Below, piece after piece: positions 42,335 to 53,100 of a DNA stretch of 64,000 nucleotides. The first letter of the stretch is position 1, and each line of letters starts with the position of its first letter. The notes under the pieces were generated by a model, which was not told where the DNA came from, made no database searches, and saw only the letters and a list, made by a program, of their open reading frames with translations. The stretch is from Chitinilyticum aquatile DSM 21506 (GTDB lineage: Bacteria > Pseudomonadota > Gammaproteobacteria > Burkholderiales > Chitinibacteraceae), in contig NZ_AUMS01000001.1 in assembly GCF_000430805.1 (NCBI RefSeq), forward strand, positions 372,001-436,000, written 5' to 3'. The position numbers and the translations under genes were made by a program.

Positions 42335-44692
42335 CTAGCCGCCACTCTGCTTCTGCCTGACCGCAAGCACCGCCTGATTCCGCATTGTTTTCAGCAGGTT
42401 AAGCTGGTCATGCGGAATCTGCAGGGTATGTGCCTCGCTGCGGTCGCCGTAGAACATCCCGATCGGTTTCTTGTCGATCACCAGCGGAAAGATGATGAAG
42501 GTATGCGCAGGCATCGCCGAGCGGAACCAGGCTGGAATACGCTCCCGGATACTGTCCGCATCAATGTCCTCGATCAGCACATCGGCATTCTTTCCTACCG
42601 CCAGCTGGAACACATCCTGCAGGCCGGCAAGATCAAACGCAAACACCGGAATGATGCGCTGGATGTCATCGCCGAAACCGAAGCGGGCCATCATGCGGTT
42701 GCTGCGCGCATCGCGGGTACAGAACAGCACCCGCTCGAAACCCACGCTGCGGTACATGGTTTCCAGGATCATGCGCAGCAGATCATTGAGGCGGTAGTCA
42801 CCCACCAGCGTATTGGTGATGTCCTGAACACCGGCGGCCAGCATGCTGGTCACCTGTTGCGGCGTATTCGCGCTGCCAGCCGGCGTGGCCGCGGTAAGAA
42901 TGTGTCCGGTGAGCGTATCTTCCGGTGCGCCCACCCCGGCAGCGACTGAGGTCAGCGGCTGCCCCGCCAGTTGCGCCAGCCGTTTGGCATAGGCACTGCC
43001 AGTGACATCAACCCCCAGAATGGTCAGGTAGGACAGATACTGCTTGGCCGTTTCCTGGAGCACCTTGTCGTAATCATTGGCATGCAAGCCGACTGCGGGA
43101 GCAAAGCGCTTGACCAGCGCCGCCATCATGGCCGGCAATGCCTTGTCGCTGGCTTCAATGCAGGGCAGCAGCTCGGCGGACAGATTGGCAAACATGCGCA
43201 GGCGTTCGGGCGTGCTCTGCGGCTCGCGCAGCGTGCCTTCGGGCAGCGGGCGCAGGCTGGCGATCATGCGCTCGGGAAAATTCCAGCTCTGCGCCACCCC
43301 GAGGCCCAGCTCGCCATACGAAATGCCCAGCACTTTTGCCGCGGCAAGCTCGTTGCTGATGCTCTCGAGCTGTGCCAGGCGCTCGATTTCCATGCTCTCT
43401 TCGGGGAAATAGTAGAGCGTGAGCAATTTGCCCAGATGCTGGAACATGCCGCAGATCATCACGCCTTCGGTATCACGCCAGCCGGTTTTCAGGCCCAGCA
43501 TCCGGGCCAGCAGGCCACCGAAAAAGGCGCTGAGCACCGCATCACGCAGCTTGATTGCATGGCTGCGGTTATGCATGTGTTCGAAGAGCAGCAGTGAAAT
43601 CGCCAGATTGCGGATGTTGTCGTAACCAAGGATGACAATCGCACGCGAAATCGTGCTGATCGTGCCGCCGAACTGGCCGTAACTGGCCGAGTTGACAATC
43701 CGCAGCAGCTTGTTGGTCAGCGAGAAATCTTTCAGGATGACTTCAGACAGATTCTGCAGGCGCTCGGTATCCGCTTCGTCAATGCGGTTGATCGCGCTGA
43801 TCGTCTGCGACAGAGCCGGAAAATCGGACGTATGGCGCATGCGCCGCAGCAGAAAATCGAGTGTACTGTGACGGGCAGCCGCATCCTCATCCTGCTTCGG
43901 CTCGTCCGGGCGCTCAAGCCAGCTCTGCAGGGCCAGCCGGAATGCGGCCGCATCGGCATAGCGCTCGTCCGGATTCTTGCACAGCGCCGTCATCACGATC
44001 TGGTCCATGCGGTCGTCGATGCTGCCTTGCAAGCGGGATGGCGGTACGAAATCGGCGCTGAGCGTGCGCTGCAGGACGGCAAAGGCCGAATCGCCTTCCG
44101 CCGCCAGCTTGCCAGTCAGCATCTGATAGAGCGTCATGCCGGCAGCGAACACGTCGGCCTGGGCATCGACCGGCAGATTCTGCAGGATTTCGGGCGCCAT
44201 ATAGCCCACCGTGCCCGTCAGATTGCTGGTGCCGGTCTTGCGCGGCGTAGCCACGCCAAAATCCATCAGGCGGGGCTGCTGTCTTGCATCGATGATGATG
44301 TTCTGCGGCTTGATGTCACGGTGTACCAGGCCCTGTCCATGCGCCTGCGCCAAGCCATCAAGCACCGGCAGCAGGAGCCGCACGGCTTCCGTCGCAGGCA
44401 AATGGCCGCGCTCGCGCAGCAGGCCCGCCAATGTCTGGCCTTCGACATACTCGAACACCAGACAGGGATGCCCGGCCTCGGCAAACGCATCGTGCAGCGC
44501 GACAATATTGGGGTGCTGCAGATTGCTGACCACCCGCGCCTCGTCCAGCGCCTGCTGGCCCTGGCTGTGCAGCATCTTGATAGCAACCTGGCGGCCAAGG
44601 CGCTGATCCTCGGCCAGATACACCAGCCCCTGTGCACCCTGGCCCAGTTTGCGGATAATCCTGAAGCGGCCACCGGACAGTTCTTTTTGCAT
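42335..44692 (-). CDS. Ser/Thr protein kinase - HDOD - GAF signalling protein
   Basis: 785 residues from the ATG at 44692, which has AAAGG upstream; an ATG at 44710 would add six residues. Residues about 1-265 are a complete Hanks-type kinase: Gly loop LGQGAQGLVY, VAIKML Lys, HRDIKPQN catalytic loop, MDFGVA, GTVGYMAPE. About 295-500 form an HDOD domain (FSLTNKLLRIVNSASYGQFGG, AIVILGYDNIRN). About 620-785 form a GAF domain (FIIFPLVIDKKPIGMFYGD). No transmembrane segment is evident, so it is probably cytoplasmic. It may couple ligand sensing by GAF to phosphorylation of targets. Substrates are unknown. A MITE-like element lies directly upstream. Confidence 0.9.
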   Translation of the reverse strand: MQKELSGGRFRIIRKLGQGAQGLVYLAEDQRLGRQVAIKMLHSQGQQALDEARVVSNLQHPNIVALHDAFAEAGHPCLVFEYVEGQTLAGLLRERGHLPATEAVRLLLPVLDGLAQAHGQGLVHRDIKPQNIIIDARQQPRLMDFGVATPRKTGTSNLTGTVGYMAPEILQNLPVDAQADVFAAGMTLYQMLTGKLAAEGDSAFAVLQRTLSADFVPPSRLQGSIDDRMDQIVMTALCKNPDERYADAAAFRLALQSWLERPDEPKQDEDAAARHSTLDFLLRRMRHTSDFPALSQTISAINRIDEADTERLQNLSEVILKDFSLTNKLLRIVNSASYGQFGGTISTISRAIVILGYDNIRNLAISLLLFEHMHNRSHAIKLRDAVLSAFFGGLLARMLGLKTGWRDTEGVMICGMFQHLGKLLTLYYFPEESMEIERLAQLESISNELAAAKVLGISYGELGLGVAQSWNFPERMIASLRPLPEGTLREPQSTPERLRMFANLSAELLPCIEASDKALPAMMAALVKRFAPAVGLHANDYDKVLQETAKQYLSYLTILGVDVTGSAYAKRLAQLAGQPLTSVAAGVGAPEDTLTGHILTAATPAGSANTPQQVTSMLAAGVQDITNTLVGDYRLNDLLRMILETMYRSVGFERVLFCTRDARSNRMMARFGFGDDIQRIIPVFAFDLAGLQDVFQLAVGKNADVLIEDIDADSIRERIPAWFRSAMPAHTFIIFPLVIDKKPIGMFYGDRSEAHTLQIPHDQLNLLKTMRNQAVLAVRQKQSGG

Positions 44693-44736
44693 AGTATTGA
44701 AACCTTTCATCGTGCCGGAATGATAGCCGAGCGCCT

Positions 44737-45005
44737 AGGTTCTGTTGACGTTTTGTTTACGATGCCCGTTTGTGCTGTTTTTGGCCTGAAACCAGGCGCG
44801 AAGCCCGGTGCATGGTCATTCCATGTGAGGGCTTTGCAACGCAGGGTCAGGCCAAAAACAGCCAAACCCTCCATGGCTGGGCGCTTTTTGCGCCGACTCC
44901 GCGTTGTTGCTTCGCTAACATAGCCCGTTATGCGGCGCTCGCAATGCCTTGATTCGGCGCAAAAATCGATCCAGCGGGAACGCAAACAAAACGTCAACAG
45001 AACCT
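44737..45005. mobile_element. 269-bp MITE-like element with perfect 22-bp inverted ends and a nested palindrome
   Basis: The ends 44737-44758 (AGGTTCTGTTGACG...) and 44984-45005 are perfect inverted copies over 22 bp. Nested inside is a second perfect inverted pair of 16 bp, GCTGTTTTTGGCCTGA at 44774-44789 and its complement at 44847-44862. There is no transposase and no credible ORF. It lies between the divergent kinase gene and apbC and fills most of that 407-bp gap, so it may carry or separate promoters. A shorter segment with similar ends is at 40592-40679. The family of the parent element is not recognised. Confidence 0.75.
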
Positions 45006-45117
45006 GGCCGCATGCCGCAGAAATTCTGGTGATCGCCGCTATTGAAGCATGCCATGCCCACCCCCATCTCTGGCATATTGTCCGCCCACTTACGACCCGC
45101 AGTACCGGAGCACGCCC

Positions 45118-46209
45118 ATGGCCACTATCGATACCCTTCAGACCGCACTGGCTGAGCTGATTGACCCGAATACGCAGCGCAGCTTCGCCGCCAGCAAATG
45201 CATCCGCAATCTGCAACTCAGCGGCGATCTGGCCAGTCTGGATCTCGTCCTGCCCTATCCTGCCGCCAGCCAGGCCGATCAGCTGGCCGCACAGATCCGC
45301 AGCCGCCTGCTGCAGGTCGAAGGCGTGGGCCGTGTCGAGGTACGCGTCAGCAGCCAGATCGTTGCGCACGCGGTACAGCGCGGCGTGCCACTGCTCTCCG
45401 GCGTGAAGAACATCATCGCTGTAGCCTCCGGCAAGGGCGGCGTCGGCAAATCGACCACGGCCGCCAATCTGGCGCTGGCGCTGGCCGCGGAAGGCGCGCG
45501 TGTCGGCCTGCTGGACGCCGACATCTACGGCCCCTCGCAGCCGACCATGCTGGGCGTTGCCGGTGCGCATCCCGAATCCGCTGACGGCCAGCATCTGCGG
45601 CCGATCGAAAACCATGGTATCCAGATCATGTCGATCGGCTTTCTGATCGACCCGGAGCAGCCAATGGTGTGGCGCGGCCCGATGGTCACCCAGGCGCTGA
45701 TGCAGCTGCTCAACGACACGCAGTGGGACAACATCGATTATCTGGTCATCGACCTGCCACCTGGCACTGGAGACATCCAGCTGACGCTCAGCCAGAAAGT
45801 ACCAGTCACCGGTGCCGTCATCGTCACCACGCCGCAAGACATCGCGCTGCTCGATGCCCGCAAGGGGCTGAAAATGTTCGAAAAGGTCGGCGTGCCGATT
45901 CTGGGCATCGTGGAAAACATGAGCATGCACGTCTGTTCGAACTGCGGCCACGCCGAGCCGATTTTCGGCGAGGGCGGTGGCGCGGCGATGTGCGCGGACT
46001 ACGGCACAGAACTGCTCGGCCAGTTACCACTGGAGCTGTCCATCCGCCTGAACGCCGATGGCGGCCATCCCTCGGTGATCGCCGAGCCGGACGGCAAGGC
46101 GGCAACCATCTACAAGGAAATCGCGCGCAAGATTGCGATCCGTATCGCGGAAAAAGCACAGGACTTCTCCAGCCGTTTCCCGAAAATCGTCATCAAGAAA
46201 GACGCCTGA
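45118..46209 (+). CDS. apbC: Iron-sulfur cluster carrier protein ApbC/Mrp (P-loop NTPase)
   Basis: 363 residues from [14 protein letters not shown], with GGAG 9 nt upstream. An N-terminal MIP18/DUF59-like domain (about 1-85) precedes the NTPase core: deviant Walker [20 protein letters not shown], and [12 protein letters not shown]. The C-terminal [11 protein letters not shown] supplies the CXXC that bridges a [4Fe-4S] cluster in the dimer. It delivers Fe-S clusters to apoproteins. It is followed by recR after a 67-bp gap filled by a palindromic repeat. Confidence 0.96.
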   Translation: MATIDTLQTALAELIDPNTQRSFAASKCIRNLQLSGDLASLDLVLPYPAASQADQLAAQIRSRLLQVEGVGRVEVRVSSQIVAHAVQRGVPLLSGVKNIIAVASGKGGVGKSTTAANLALALAAEGARVGLLDADIYGPSQPTMLGVAGAHPESADGQHLRPIENHGIQIMSIGFLIDPEQPMVWRGPMVTQALMQLLNDTQWDNIDYLVIDLPPGTGDIQLTLSQKVPVTGAVIVTTPQDIALLDARKGLKMFEKVGVPILGIVENMSMHVCSNCGHAEPIFGEGGGAAMCADYGTELLGQLPLELSIRLNADGGHPSVIAEPDGKAATIYKEIARKIAIRIAEKAQDFSSRFPKIVIKKDA

Positions 46210-46224
46210 CCATACCCATCAACC

Positions 46225-46270
46225 GATAGCCCTGCAGCCATTTAATCCAGATGGCTGCAGGCGGATACCC
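46225..46270 (+). repeat. ATACCC-family palindromic repeat, copy 8 (between apbC and recR)
   Basis: 46 bp from GATAGCCC to GGATACCC with a perfect 11-bp inner stem CCTGCAGCCAT (46231-46241) / ATGGCTGCAGG (46251-46261). It lies entirely between the apbC stop and the recR start codon, 6 nt before the latter. Confidence 0.82.
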
Positions 46271-46276
46271 GACAAG

Positions 46277-46879
46277 ATGTCCACACCACCTTCCCTGCAA
46301 TCCCTGATCAATGCGTTGAAAGTGCTGCCCGGCGTCGGCCCCAAATCGGCGCAGCGCATGGCTTTCCACCTCGTGCAGCGCGACCCGGCCGGTGCAGTCC
46401 AGCTCGCACAGGCCATCATCGACGCACAGGGCAAATTGCAGCATTGCCGGCTGTGCAACACCTTTGCGGAAACCGAGCTGTGCGACATCTGCCTGGACGA
46501 ACAGCGTAACCACAGCCAGCTGTGCGTGGTGGAAATGCCGACCGATCTGTGGTCGATCGAAGCCACGCGCGCATTTGAAGGACGCTATTTCGTGCTGATG
46601 GGGCGCCTCAGCCCGCTGGACGGCATCGGCGTCAACGACATCGCCCTCAAGCCCCTGCTCGCGCGTGCGCTGGATGGTGAAGTCGAGGAAGTCATTCTCG
46701 CCACCAATTTCACGACCGAAGGCGAGGCGACGGCCTACTACCTCGCCGAGCTGCTGCGTGCGCGCGGCCTGCGTGTGAGCCGCATTGCCCGCGGCCTGCC
46801 CGTGGGTGGCGAACTGGAGCACGCCGATCCGGCAACGCTGGCACAGGCGCTGATCGAACGGCGCGATAACACGGCCTGA
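46277..46879 (+). CDS. recR: Recombination mediator protein RecR
   Basis: 200 residues from [28 protein letters not shown]. It has an N-terminal helix-hairpin-helix ([12 protein letters not shown]), a zinc finger CRLC.....CDIC at about residues 57-72, and a Toprim domain ([31 protein letters not shown]). With RecF/RecO it loads RecA at single-strand gaps. The usual partner dnaX/ybaB genes are not beside it here. It follows apbC in the same direction and ends before a strong terminator. Confidence 0.97.
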   Translation: MSTPPSLQSLINALKVLPGVGPKSAQRMAFHLVQRDPAGAVQLAQAIIDAQGKLQHCRLCNTFAETELCDICLDEQRNHSQLCVVEMPTDLWSIEATRAFEGRYFVLMGRLSPLDGIGVNDIALKPLLARALDGEVEEVILATNFTTEGEATAYYLAELLRARGLRVSRIARGLPVGGELEHADPATLAQALIERRDNTA

Positions 46880-46888
46880 TTTCATCGA

Positions 46889-46934
46889 GGTATAGGCCCG
46901 CAGCCAAATGAATGCAATGACTGTAGAGCTATAG
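46889..46934 (-). repeat. ATACCC-family palindromic repeat, copy 9 (reverse orientation, diverged)
   Basis: 46 bp. On the minus strand it reads CTATAGCTCTACAG to GGGCCTATACC, with an imperfect inner stem. It lies 10 nt downstream of recR and just before the terminator. Confidence 0.5.
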
Positions 46935-46959
46935 AACCCAATGTATGTTGGTCGGCAAG

Positions 46960-46994
46960 CAAACAAAAACCCGCCAGCGGCGGGTTTTTGTTTG
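46960..46994. terminator. Bidirectional terminator between recR and the BI-1 gene
   Basis: Perfect 16-bp stem CAAACAAAAACCCGCC / GGCGGGTTTTTGTTTG with a 3-nt loop between convergent genes. Confidence 0.94.
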
Positions 46995-47007
46995 GGTAGC
47001 AAGATGC

Positions 47008-47685
47008 TTAATCGCGATTGCCGGTAAAGGCCATCAGGATGTTGAGCAGGCTGATGAAGAGGTTGTACACGTCCAGATACAGGTTCAGCGTTGCAGTGAT
47101 GTAGTTGGTTTCACCACCATTCACGATATTGCTCACGTCATACAGGATGTAGAGCGAGAAAATCAGCACAAAGGCGGCGGAAATCGCCAGCGAGAGCGCC
47201 GGAATCGCGAAGAACATGTTGGCAACCATCGCCAGCAGGCCGATCACCAGACCGATGAACAGGAATTTGCCGAGGAAGCTGAAATCCTTTTTGGTCACCG
47301 TGGCAATGGTCGCCAGCGTGAAGAAGATCGCCGAGGTGCCAACTGCCGCTGTCGCGATAAGTTGCGCACCATTGCTGAAGCGCAGCGCGAATTGCAGAAT
47401 TTGCGAGAGCCACAGACCCATGAAGCCGGTGTAGGCCAGCAGCAGAACGACGCCCATGGCGCTGTTCTTGTTCTTGTTGATGGCCCAGAACGCACCGAAG
47501 CTCACGGCCATGAAAACCAGAAAGCCCATCAGGCCGGACATCTGGAACTGCATCTGGATACCGGCCAGCGCACCGATGGCGGTCGGAATCATGGTGAGCG
47601 CCAGCAGCGCATAGGTATTGCGCAGTACGCGATTGCGCTCCACGGCCAGCGAAGGGCTGCCATAGGATGCCGGATTGAATTGCAT
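47008..47685 (-). CDS. Bax inhibitor-1 / YccA family membrane protein
   Basis: 225 residues with seven hydrophobic helices, the standard BI-1 (UPF0005, YccA/YbhL) topology. The C-terminal SLYILYDVSNIVNGGETNYI contains the conserved Asp pair region of the family, and LNLYLDVYNLFISLLNIL is its signature end. In E. coli YccA interacts with FtsH and YbhL is less studied; calcium-leak activity is known for some members. The ATG at 47685 is favoured over 47691 because AAGGAG is then 8 nt away. It is the only gene between two terminator-like hairpins. Confidence 0.92.
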   Translation of the reverse strand: MQFNPASYGSPSLAVERNRVLRNTYALLALTMIPTAIGALAGIQMQFQMSGLMGFLVFMAVSFGAFWAINKNKNSAMGVVLLLAYTGFMGLWLSQILQFALRFSNGAQLIATAAVGTSAIFFTLATIATVTKKDFSFLGKFLFIGLVIGLLAMVANMFFAIPALSLAISAAFVLIFSLYILYDVSNIVNGGETNYITATLNLYLDVYNLFISLLNILMAFTGNRD

Positions 47686-47715
47686 GGTCATTTCTCCTTG
47701 AGGAATAGCGGATCA

Positions 47716-47749
47716 GTTTGCCCGCTTCACGCTTAAGATGCGGGCAAAC
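47716..47749 (-). terminator. Hairpin between tldD and the BI-1 gene
   Basis: Perfect 10-bp stem GTTTGCCCGC / GCGGGCAAAC with a 14-nt loop, about 45 bp after the tldD stop. No T-run is present, so it is a weak terminator candidate. Confidence 0.4.
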
Positions 47750-47794
47750 CGGAAAAGTTGCAAGACTGGCAACAAATCATTCTGAATAAGTGTG

Positions 47795-49231
47795 TCAGGC
47801 AGTACCACCCACGGTCAGCCCGCCATCCACGCGCAGCGTCGGCTGGCCGACGCCTACCGGCACGCTCTGGCCTTCCTTGCCACAGGTGCCCACGCCGGGA
47901 TCAAGCGCCATGTCGTTGCCAATCATCGAAACGCGCGTGAGCACGTCCGGGCCGTTGCCGATCAAGGTCGCACCCTTGACCGGATACTGCAGCTTGCCAC
48001 CTTCCACCCACCAGGCTTCGGCCGCATCAAACACAAATTTCCCGCTGGTGATGTCGACCTGGCCACCGCCGAAATTGGCGGCATACAGCCCGCGCTCGAC
48101 CGAGGCAATGATTTCCTGCGGATCGACGCTGCCGGCTTCCATCAGCGTATTGGTCATGCGCGGCATTGGCAGGTGCGCGTAGGATTCGCGCCGGCCATTG
48201 CCGGTGACACTGGCATTCATCAGGCGGGCGTTCAGATTGTCCTGCAGATAGCCCTTGAGGATACCGTCTTCGATCAGCACGGTACGCTGGGTCGGGTTGC
48301 CTTCATCGTCGATATTGAGCGAACCGCGCCGGTCGGCAATCGTGCCATCGTCGACGACGGTGATTCCCCTGGCAGCAACGCGTTCGCCGATGCGCCCGGA
48401 AAAGGCCGAACTGCCCTTGCGGTTGAAATCGCCTTCCAGCCCGTGGCCGATGGCTTCGTGCAGCAGGATACCCGGCCAGCCCGAACCCAGCACGACGGTC
48501 ATTTCACCCGCCGGTGCCGGCCGTGCCTGCAGATTGAGTGCGGCCTGGTCAATGGCTTTTTTCGCGTAATCCAGCAGGACATCATCGGTAAACCAGGCGA
48601 AGTCGAAACGCCCGCCGCCACCGCTACTGCCCTGCTCGCGCCGGCCGTTTTCCTCCAGAATCACACGCAGCGATACGCGCACCAGCGGGCGGACGTCAGC
48701 GGCGCGCACGCCGTCGTGGCGTGCAATGTAGATCAGTTCGTGCTCGCCGGCGAGACTCGCCATCACCTGCACCACGCGGGAGTCAAGGCTGCGGGTCATC
48801 TGCTCCAGCCGTTCCAGCAGCGCCACCTTGGCGGCCGAATCAAGGCTGGCAATCGGGTCATCAATCCCGTACAGCGCATGGCCTGCAACACCACGAAGCA
48901 AGCCCACCTTGCCCTCGCCCCCCTGGCGGCCAATCGCGCGGGTCGCTTCGGCGGCCTGCATGAGTGCCGGCAGGCCGATGTCATCCGAATAGGCAAACGC
49001 GGTTTTCTCGCCCGAAACGGCGCGAACGCCTACGCCCTGATCAATGTTGAAACTGCCCGATTTCACAATGCCTTCGTCCAGACTCCAGGCCTCGCTGCGC
49101 GAATACTGGAAGTAGAGGTCGGCATAATCGACATCGTGCTGCAGGATGGCGGCAAAAACGGCATCCAGGCGCTCGTCGTCAAGCGCGAACGGGGTCAGCA
49201 AGGCATTGCGGGCAAGATCAAGGTGAGTCAT
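47795..49231 (-). CDS. tldD: TldD metalloprotease
   Basis: 478 residues. TldD with TldE/PmbA forms a zinc peptidase that degrades unfolded peptides and processes some modified peptides (microcin B17, CcdA in E. coli). The zinc site [11 protein letters not shown] (HExxxH) is present, as are the family segments [22 protein letters not shown] and [13 protein letters not shown]. No tldE/pmbA gene is in the window. It lies 66 bp downstream of the nitrilase gene on the same strand, and TldD-nitrilase-YhdP is a conserved order in this class. Confidence 0.97.
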   Translation of the reverse strand: MTHLDLARNALLTPFALDDERLDAVFAAILQHDVDYADLYFQYSRSEAWSLDEGIVKSGSFNIDQGVGVRAVSGEKTAFAYSDDIGLPALMQAAEATRAIGRQGGEGKVGLLRGVAGHALYGIDDPIASLDSAAKVALLERLEQMTRSLDSRVVQVMASLAGEHELIYIARHDGVRAADVRPLVRVSLRVILEENGRREQGSSGGGGRFDFAWFTDDVLLDYAKKAIDQAALNLQARPAPAGEMTVVLGSGWPGILLHEAIGHGLEGDFNRKGSSAFSGRIGERVAARGITVVDDGTIADRRGSLNIDDEGNPTQRTVLIEDGILKGYLQDNLNARLMNASVTGNGRRESYAHLPMPRMTNTLMEAGSVDPQEIIASVERGLYAANFGGGQVDITSGKFVFDAAEAWWVEGGKLQYPVKGATLIGNGPDVLTRVSMIGNDMALDPGVGTCGKEGQSVPVGVGQPTLRVDGGLTVGGTA

Positions 49232-49297
49232 CAGCTATCCATTCAGGTCGCCTGTGCGACGTGTCAATTCGGTTACCGCCGCATTAAACCATAGAAA

Positions 49298-50107
49298 TCA
49301 CAGGCGCCGGTGCGCGAGCGCCGGGAGGATGCGCCGCGTACGCTCGAGCTGGCTGGCTTTCAGCTCTGCCATCACCACCCCTTCGCCCTGCGGCAGGCAG
49401 GCGAGCACCTGCCCCCAGGGATCGATCAGCATGCTGTGGCCGAAGGTTTCGCGCCCGGTCGGGTGCTGGCCACCCTGCCCGCTGGCGAGTACGAAACACT
49501 GGTTTTCGATGGCACGCGCACGCAGCAGCACTTCCCAGTGCGCACGCCCGGTCGTGGCGGTAAACGCGGCTGGAATGATCCAGAGATCGGCCCGGTCGCG
49601 CCGGAAAAGCTCGGGAAAACGGAGGTCGTAGCAGATAGCCAGACCGATGCGGCCAAACGGGCTGTCGAACAGCACCGGCTCGCTGCCGGGCTGGATGGTA
49701 TCCGACTCGCGAAAGCACTCGCTGCCGCTGTCAAAATCGAACAGATGCAGCTTGTCGTAGCGCGCCACGACGTCGCCTGCGGGGGTGAATACCAGTGTAC
49801 TGTTGAACACCTTGCCTGGTTGCCCGCTCGTCAGCGGAATCGTGCCACCGACCAGCCAGATACCCAGCGATTTCGCCTGCCCGGCCAGAAAATCCTGCAA
49901 GGGGCCACGCCCGAAGGGCTCGGCATGGGCCAGCTTGTCGGTATCGCGAGCGCCCATGATGGCGAAATATTCGGGCAGCACCAGCAGACTGGCGCCAGCG
50001 GCCGCGCCTTGCTGCAGCAGCCGCGCAGCTACGGCCAGATTGCCCACGACATCGGGAGTCGACACCATCTGCACGACTGCGGCCTGCAATGTACTGAATA
50101 CGGTCAT
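49298..50107 (-). CDS. Carbon-nitrogen hydrolase, Nit2/omega-amidase-like
   Basis: 269 residues from MTVFSTLQAAVVQMVSTPD, with AGGA upstream. The nitrilase-superfamily triad is visible: Glu in LVLPEYF, Lys in YDKLHLFDF, and Cys in AICYDLRFPELFR. The sequence around the Cys and the gene neighbourhood suit the NIT1/NIT2 branch, which removes deaminated glutathione or 2-oxoglutaramate. It starts 14 nt after the yhdP stop and is probably co-transcribed with yhdP and tldD. Confidence 0.9.
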   Translation of the reverse strand: MTVFSTLQAAVVQMVSTPDVVGNLAVAARLLQQGAAAGASLLVLPEYFAIMGARDTDKLAHAEPFGRGPLQDFLAGQAKSLGIWLVGGTIPLTSGQPGKVFNSTLVFTPAGDVVARYDKLHLFDFDSGSECFRESDTIQPGSEPVLFDSPFGRIGLAICYDLRFPELFRRDRADLWIIPAAFTATTGRAHWEVLLRARAIENQCFVLASGQGGQHPTGRETFGHSMLIDPWGQVLACLPQGEGVVMAELKASQLERTRRILPALAHRRL

Positions 50108-50120
50108 GGTGCTTTCCTGC

Positions 50121-53100
50121 TCAATTGCGACCCGGAGCCACGGAAGTGGCACTTGCCCCGGGCATCATTCCGCGCAGCGTGTCGAGGCGGTCGATACGGT
50201 TGATCTGCGGATCTGCCATGCTGCCGGTGATCGCATACTCCATGGCGATCATCTGCCCGAAGGGATCGTTGAATGCCTTGCCCAGCGCCAGTGTGGCAAT
50301 GCCGGCAATCGGGTTGACCGCTGTTGCCGCCAGCGCCACCGTATCGCCAATTTTGGGGACAATCCTGACGCGCATATTCTGGCTGGCCGCGACCAGATTG
50401 GCTTCGCCACTGAACTTGATGTCGGCGGCTGGACTGTCGATCAGCAGATTGCCGGTACGCAGCATGCCGCGATCAATCTGGGCATCACCGCGGATGCGAT
50501 CAAACTCCATGCCCTCGGCAACCACATCGTTGAAATCGAGCCGCACCCTTCTCGCCAGCGACTGCAGGCTCAGCACCGACAGCAGCCGCGCCGCATTGCC
50601 CGCCTCGACTCTGGCAAAGCGCCCGGAGCCGAGGTCAAGGTGCAGCTTGCCCTGCAGCGTAGTGAAATCGGGAACGGCATCACTCCCCGTCCAGCCCAGC
50701 TCGCCATTGAAGCTGCCCGGTGCCCGGTAAAGACTCTGCGGGTAGCCAAGCCGCCCCAGCAGTTTGCCGGTATCACTGCTTTCCAGTGTGAAGCGGACAT
50801 TGCCGCGCGGTTGTGCATCTGCCAGCAGCCATTGCCCGGACAGGCGCAAAGTGCCATCCGGATTCACGATGGACAGGGAATCGACCTGCCAGCCGTTCGG
50901 GATGGCCTTCGCATTGATCGAGAGTACCCCCAGCTGGGCGCTCTTGTAGGCAAGCTGTCTGATTTCCACATCGAATGCCGACCAATGCCTGGTCAGCGGG
51001 CTGGCCGCCATGTCGGCATTTCCCGCACTGACACCGGTCAGCTCCGGCCATGGCAGCTGCAGGCGGTCGAGCCTTGCCTGTAGTGGCCGCCCCTGTCCGC
51101 CGGAAATGAGCTGCCCTGCAAGCTGGCGACTGCTCATCTTCAGCATCCAGCCAGTGCCCAGATCGGCGTAATTCAGCCTGACATCCTGCAGCTGACGCCC
51201 CCAGCCGGCAATACTGCCAAAGGTCACATCGGCGGCAGAAAGTGCGGGGACGGGCAACTCGCCCTTGCCTTGCTGCGCAGACTGGGTCTGCAGCCAGCCA
51301 TACCATTCCTGCACGGCAAGCTCAGGCCAGCCCCCCTGAATGACAAGCCCGGGCTTGCTTGAGGGTATTGCCACAGACCCCAATGAAATCATTGTCTGTA
51401 CCGGCATACCTTTGTTTTTCAGCCAGTCAAGCTGCAGCAGCTGACCATAGGATAATGCCAGCTGACGCCCCTTTTCACTGCCACTCAGCCTGATGCGCAG
51501 CGGCAACTCCGTTCCCGCCGCCTTGCGCATCGGGCGCGGCAGCTCCACCGCAACCCCCTTGAGTGCCGACTGCAACTGCAAATCGAACTGGCCCGGCCGG
51601 AAATTCAGATTGCCCTGATACGCGAACGGCCCGCTCATTGGCAAGGGCAATGCATAGTGTTTGAGCAGTTGTTCGCTTTGCGCTTCGCCCTTCAGGGTGA
51701 AATTCATTCCGCCCTTGCCATCACTGCCAGCGGTCAGGTGCACCGGTCCGCCAAGCGCCTGCGCGCTGGCTTCTTCGATGCGAAAGCGATCCTGGTCAAA
51801 CAGCAGCTGGCCATGAGCCTGCTGCAGCAGTGGTACGTCTTCACCGAAATCCAGCCGGTCGGCCCTGAAGGAATAGCGTCCGCTAAGCTGCGTGGCATCG
51901 ACATCATCCAGCGGAATGTCCAGTTTCAGCGCCAGCTCGCCATTGCCATCGGCCTTCAGCGAGGCCGGAATGCCGGCGGCCTGCTTGACCAGCGGGCTGC
52001 CGGCCAGAAAACGCAGGTAATCATTGATCGGCCCTCGCGCGCGACCTTCAATCAGGACGTGCTGGTTCTGGCCCAGATCGGGAATTTCGGTTCTGACGTC
52101 AAGCAACCTGACACCGAATACCCGCGCCTCCGGTGCATCGATTTTCATGTTCAGGCCGCTGAAGTGCAGTTGCCCGTTGATCTGCTCGATGGCAGGCCAA
52201 TCATCGGCAAATGCCAGCGTGACGGCGCGAGCCCGTGCAGTGATATCAAAGACACCCCCGGCTGGAGCCCCCTTGCCGGCATCCGGATAGGGGAAATCGG
52301 CCACCTCTCCGTGCCAGCGTATCTTGCCCGCCTCGGCTCGCCCGGCGCGCAGGGAATGCTTCAGCCACGCCAGCGTGTCATCGCCGATTTCGCGCGGCAG
52401 GTAGGCATACACACGATTCGCGTCCATCCGCACGATATCGCCATCCAGCATCACCCGTCCCAGCCCCTTGCCGGGCCACTCATACTGCCCCTGTACCGCC
52501 AGCTGCATGTCCGCGCTGGCGAGGCGCACTTCCGGGAATTGCACTTTCCAGCCCTGTGACTGGCGTTGCCAGCGGGTTTCGAGTTTCACCTCGCTGAAAT
52601 GCAGCGGCTCGATGAATTGCGCCGGATAGTCGAGCGTCACCTTGTCGCCACGCAGCAGGAATTCACCCTTGTCCTGCGTAAAGCTCAGCTCGCCATCCAG
52701 ACCGCCCCCCGTCGCTCCGCCAAGCTGCGGCAGCACACCCGGCCAGGCCAGGGCAAGGCCGGCGAACTGCACTTCACCATCATAGCGGCGCACATCAATC
52801 AGCTTGCCCTGCCAGTCCAGCGAAAATCGGGCCAGCTGGCCATTGAGGGTCAGCCCTTCTGTGCGCGCGCGCCAATCTGCCGGCAGGAAAGGCAGCAAGG
52901 CATTCAGGCCGCTCAGCTGGACGCCTTCGCCGGACAGTGACGATTGCTCGCCCTTGCGGCTGAAATCCAGTCGGCAGGGCTGACATACGTCGCCGCTGGG
53001 TGTCACGATGCGGCGGCCATCGAGGCGGATTTCTTCGCCGGAACGGGTAGCCTGCCAGCTCAGCCCGGCATCCACCGAGGGCAACACCAGGCTTTCCTCC

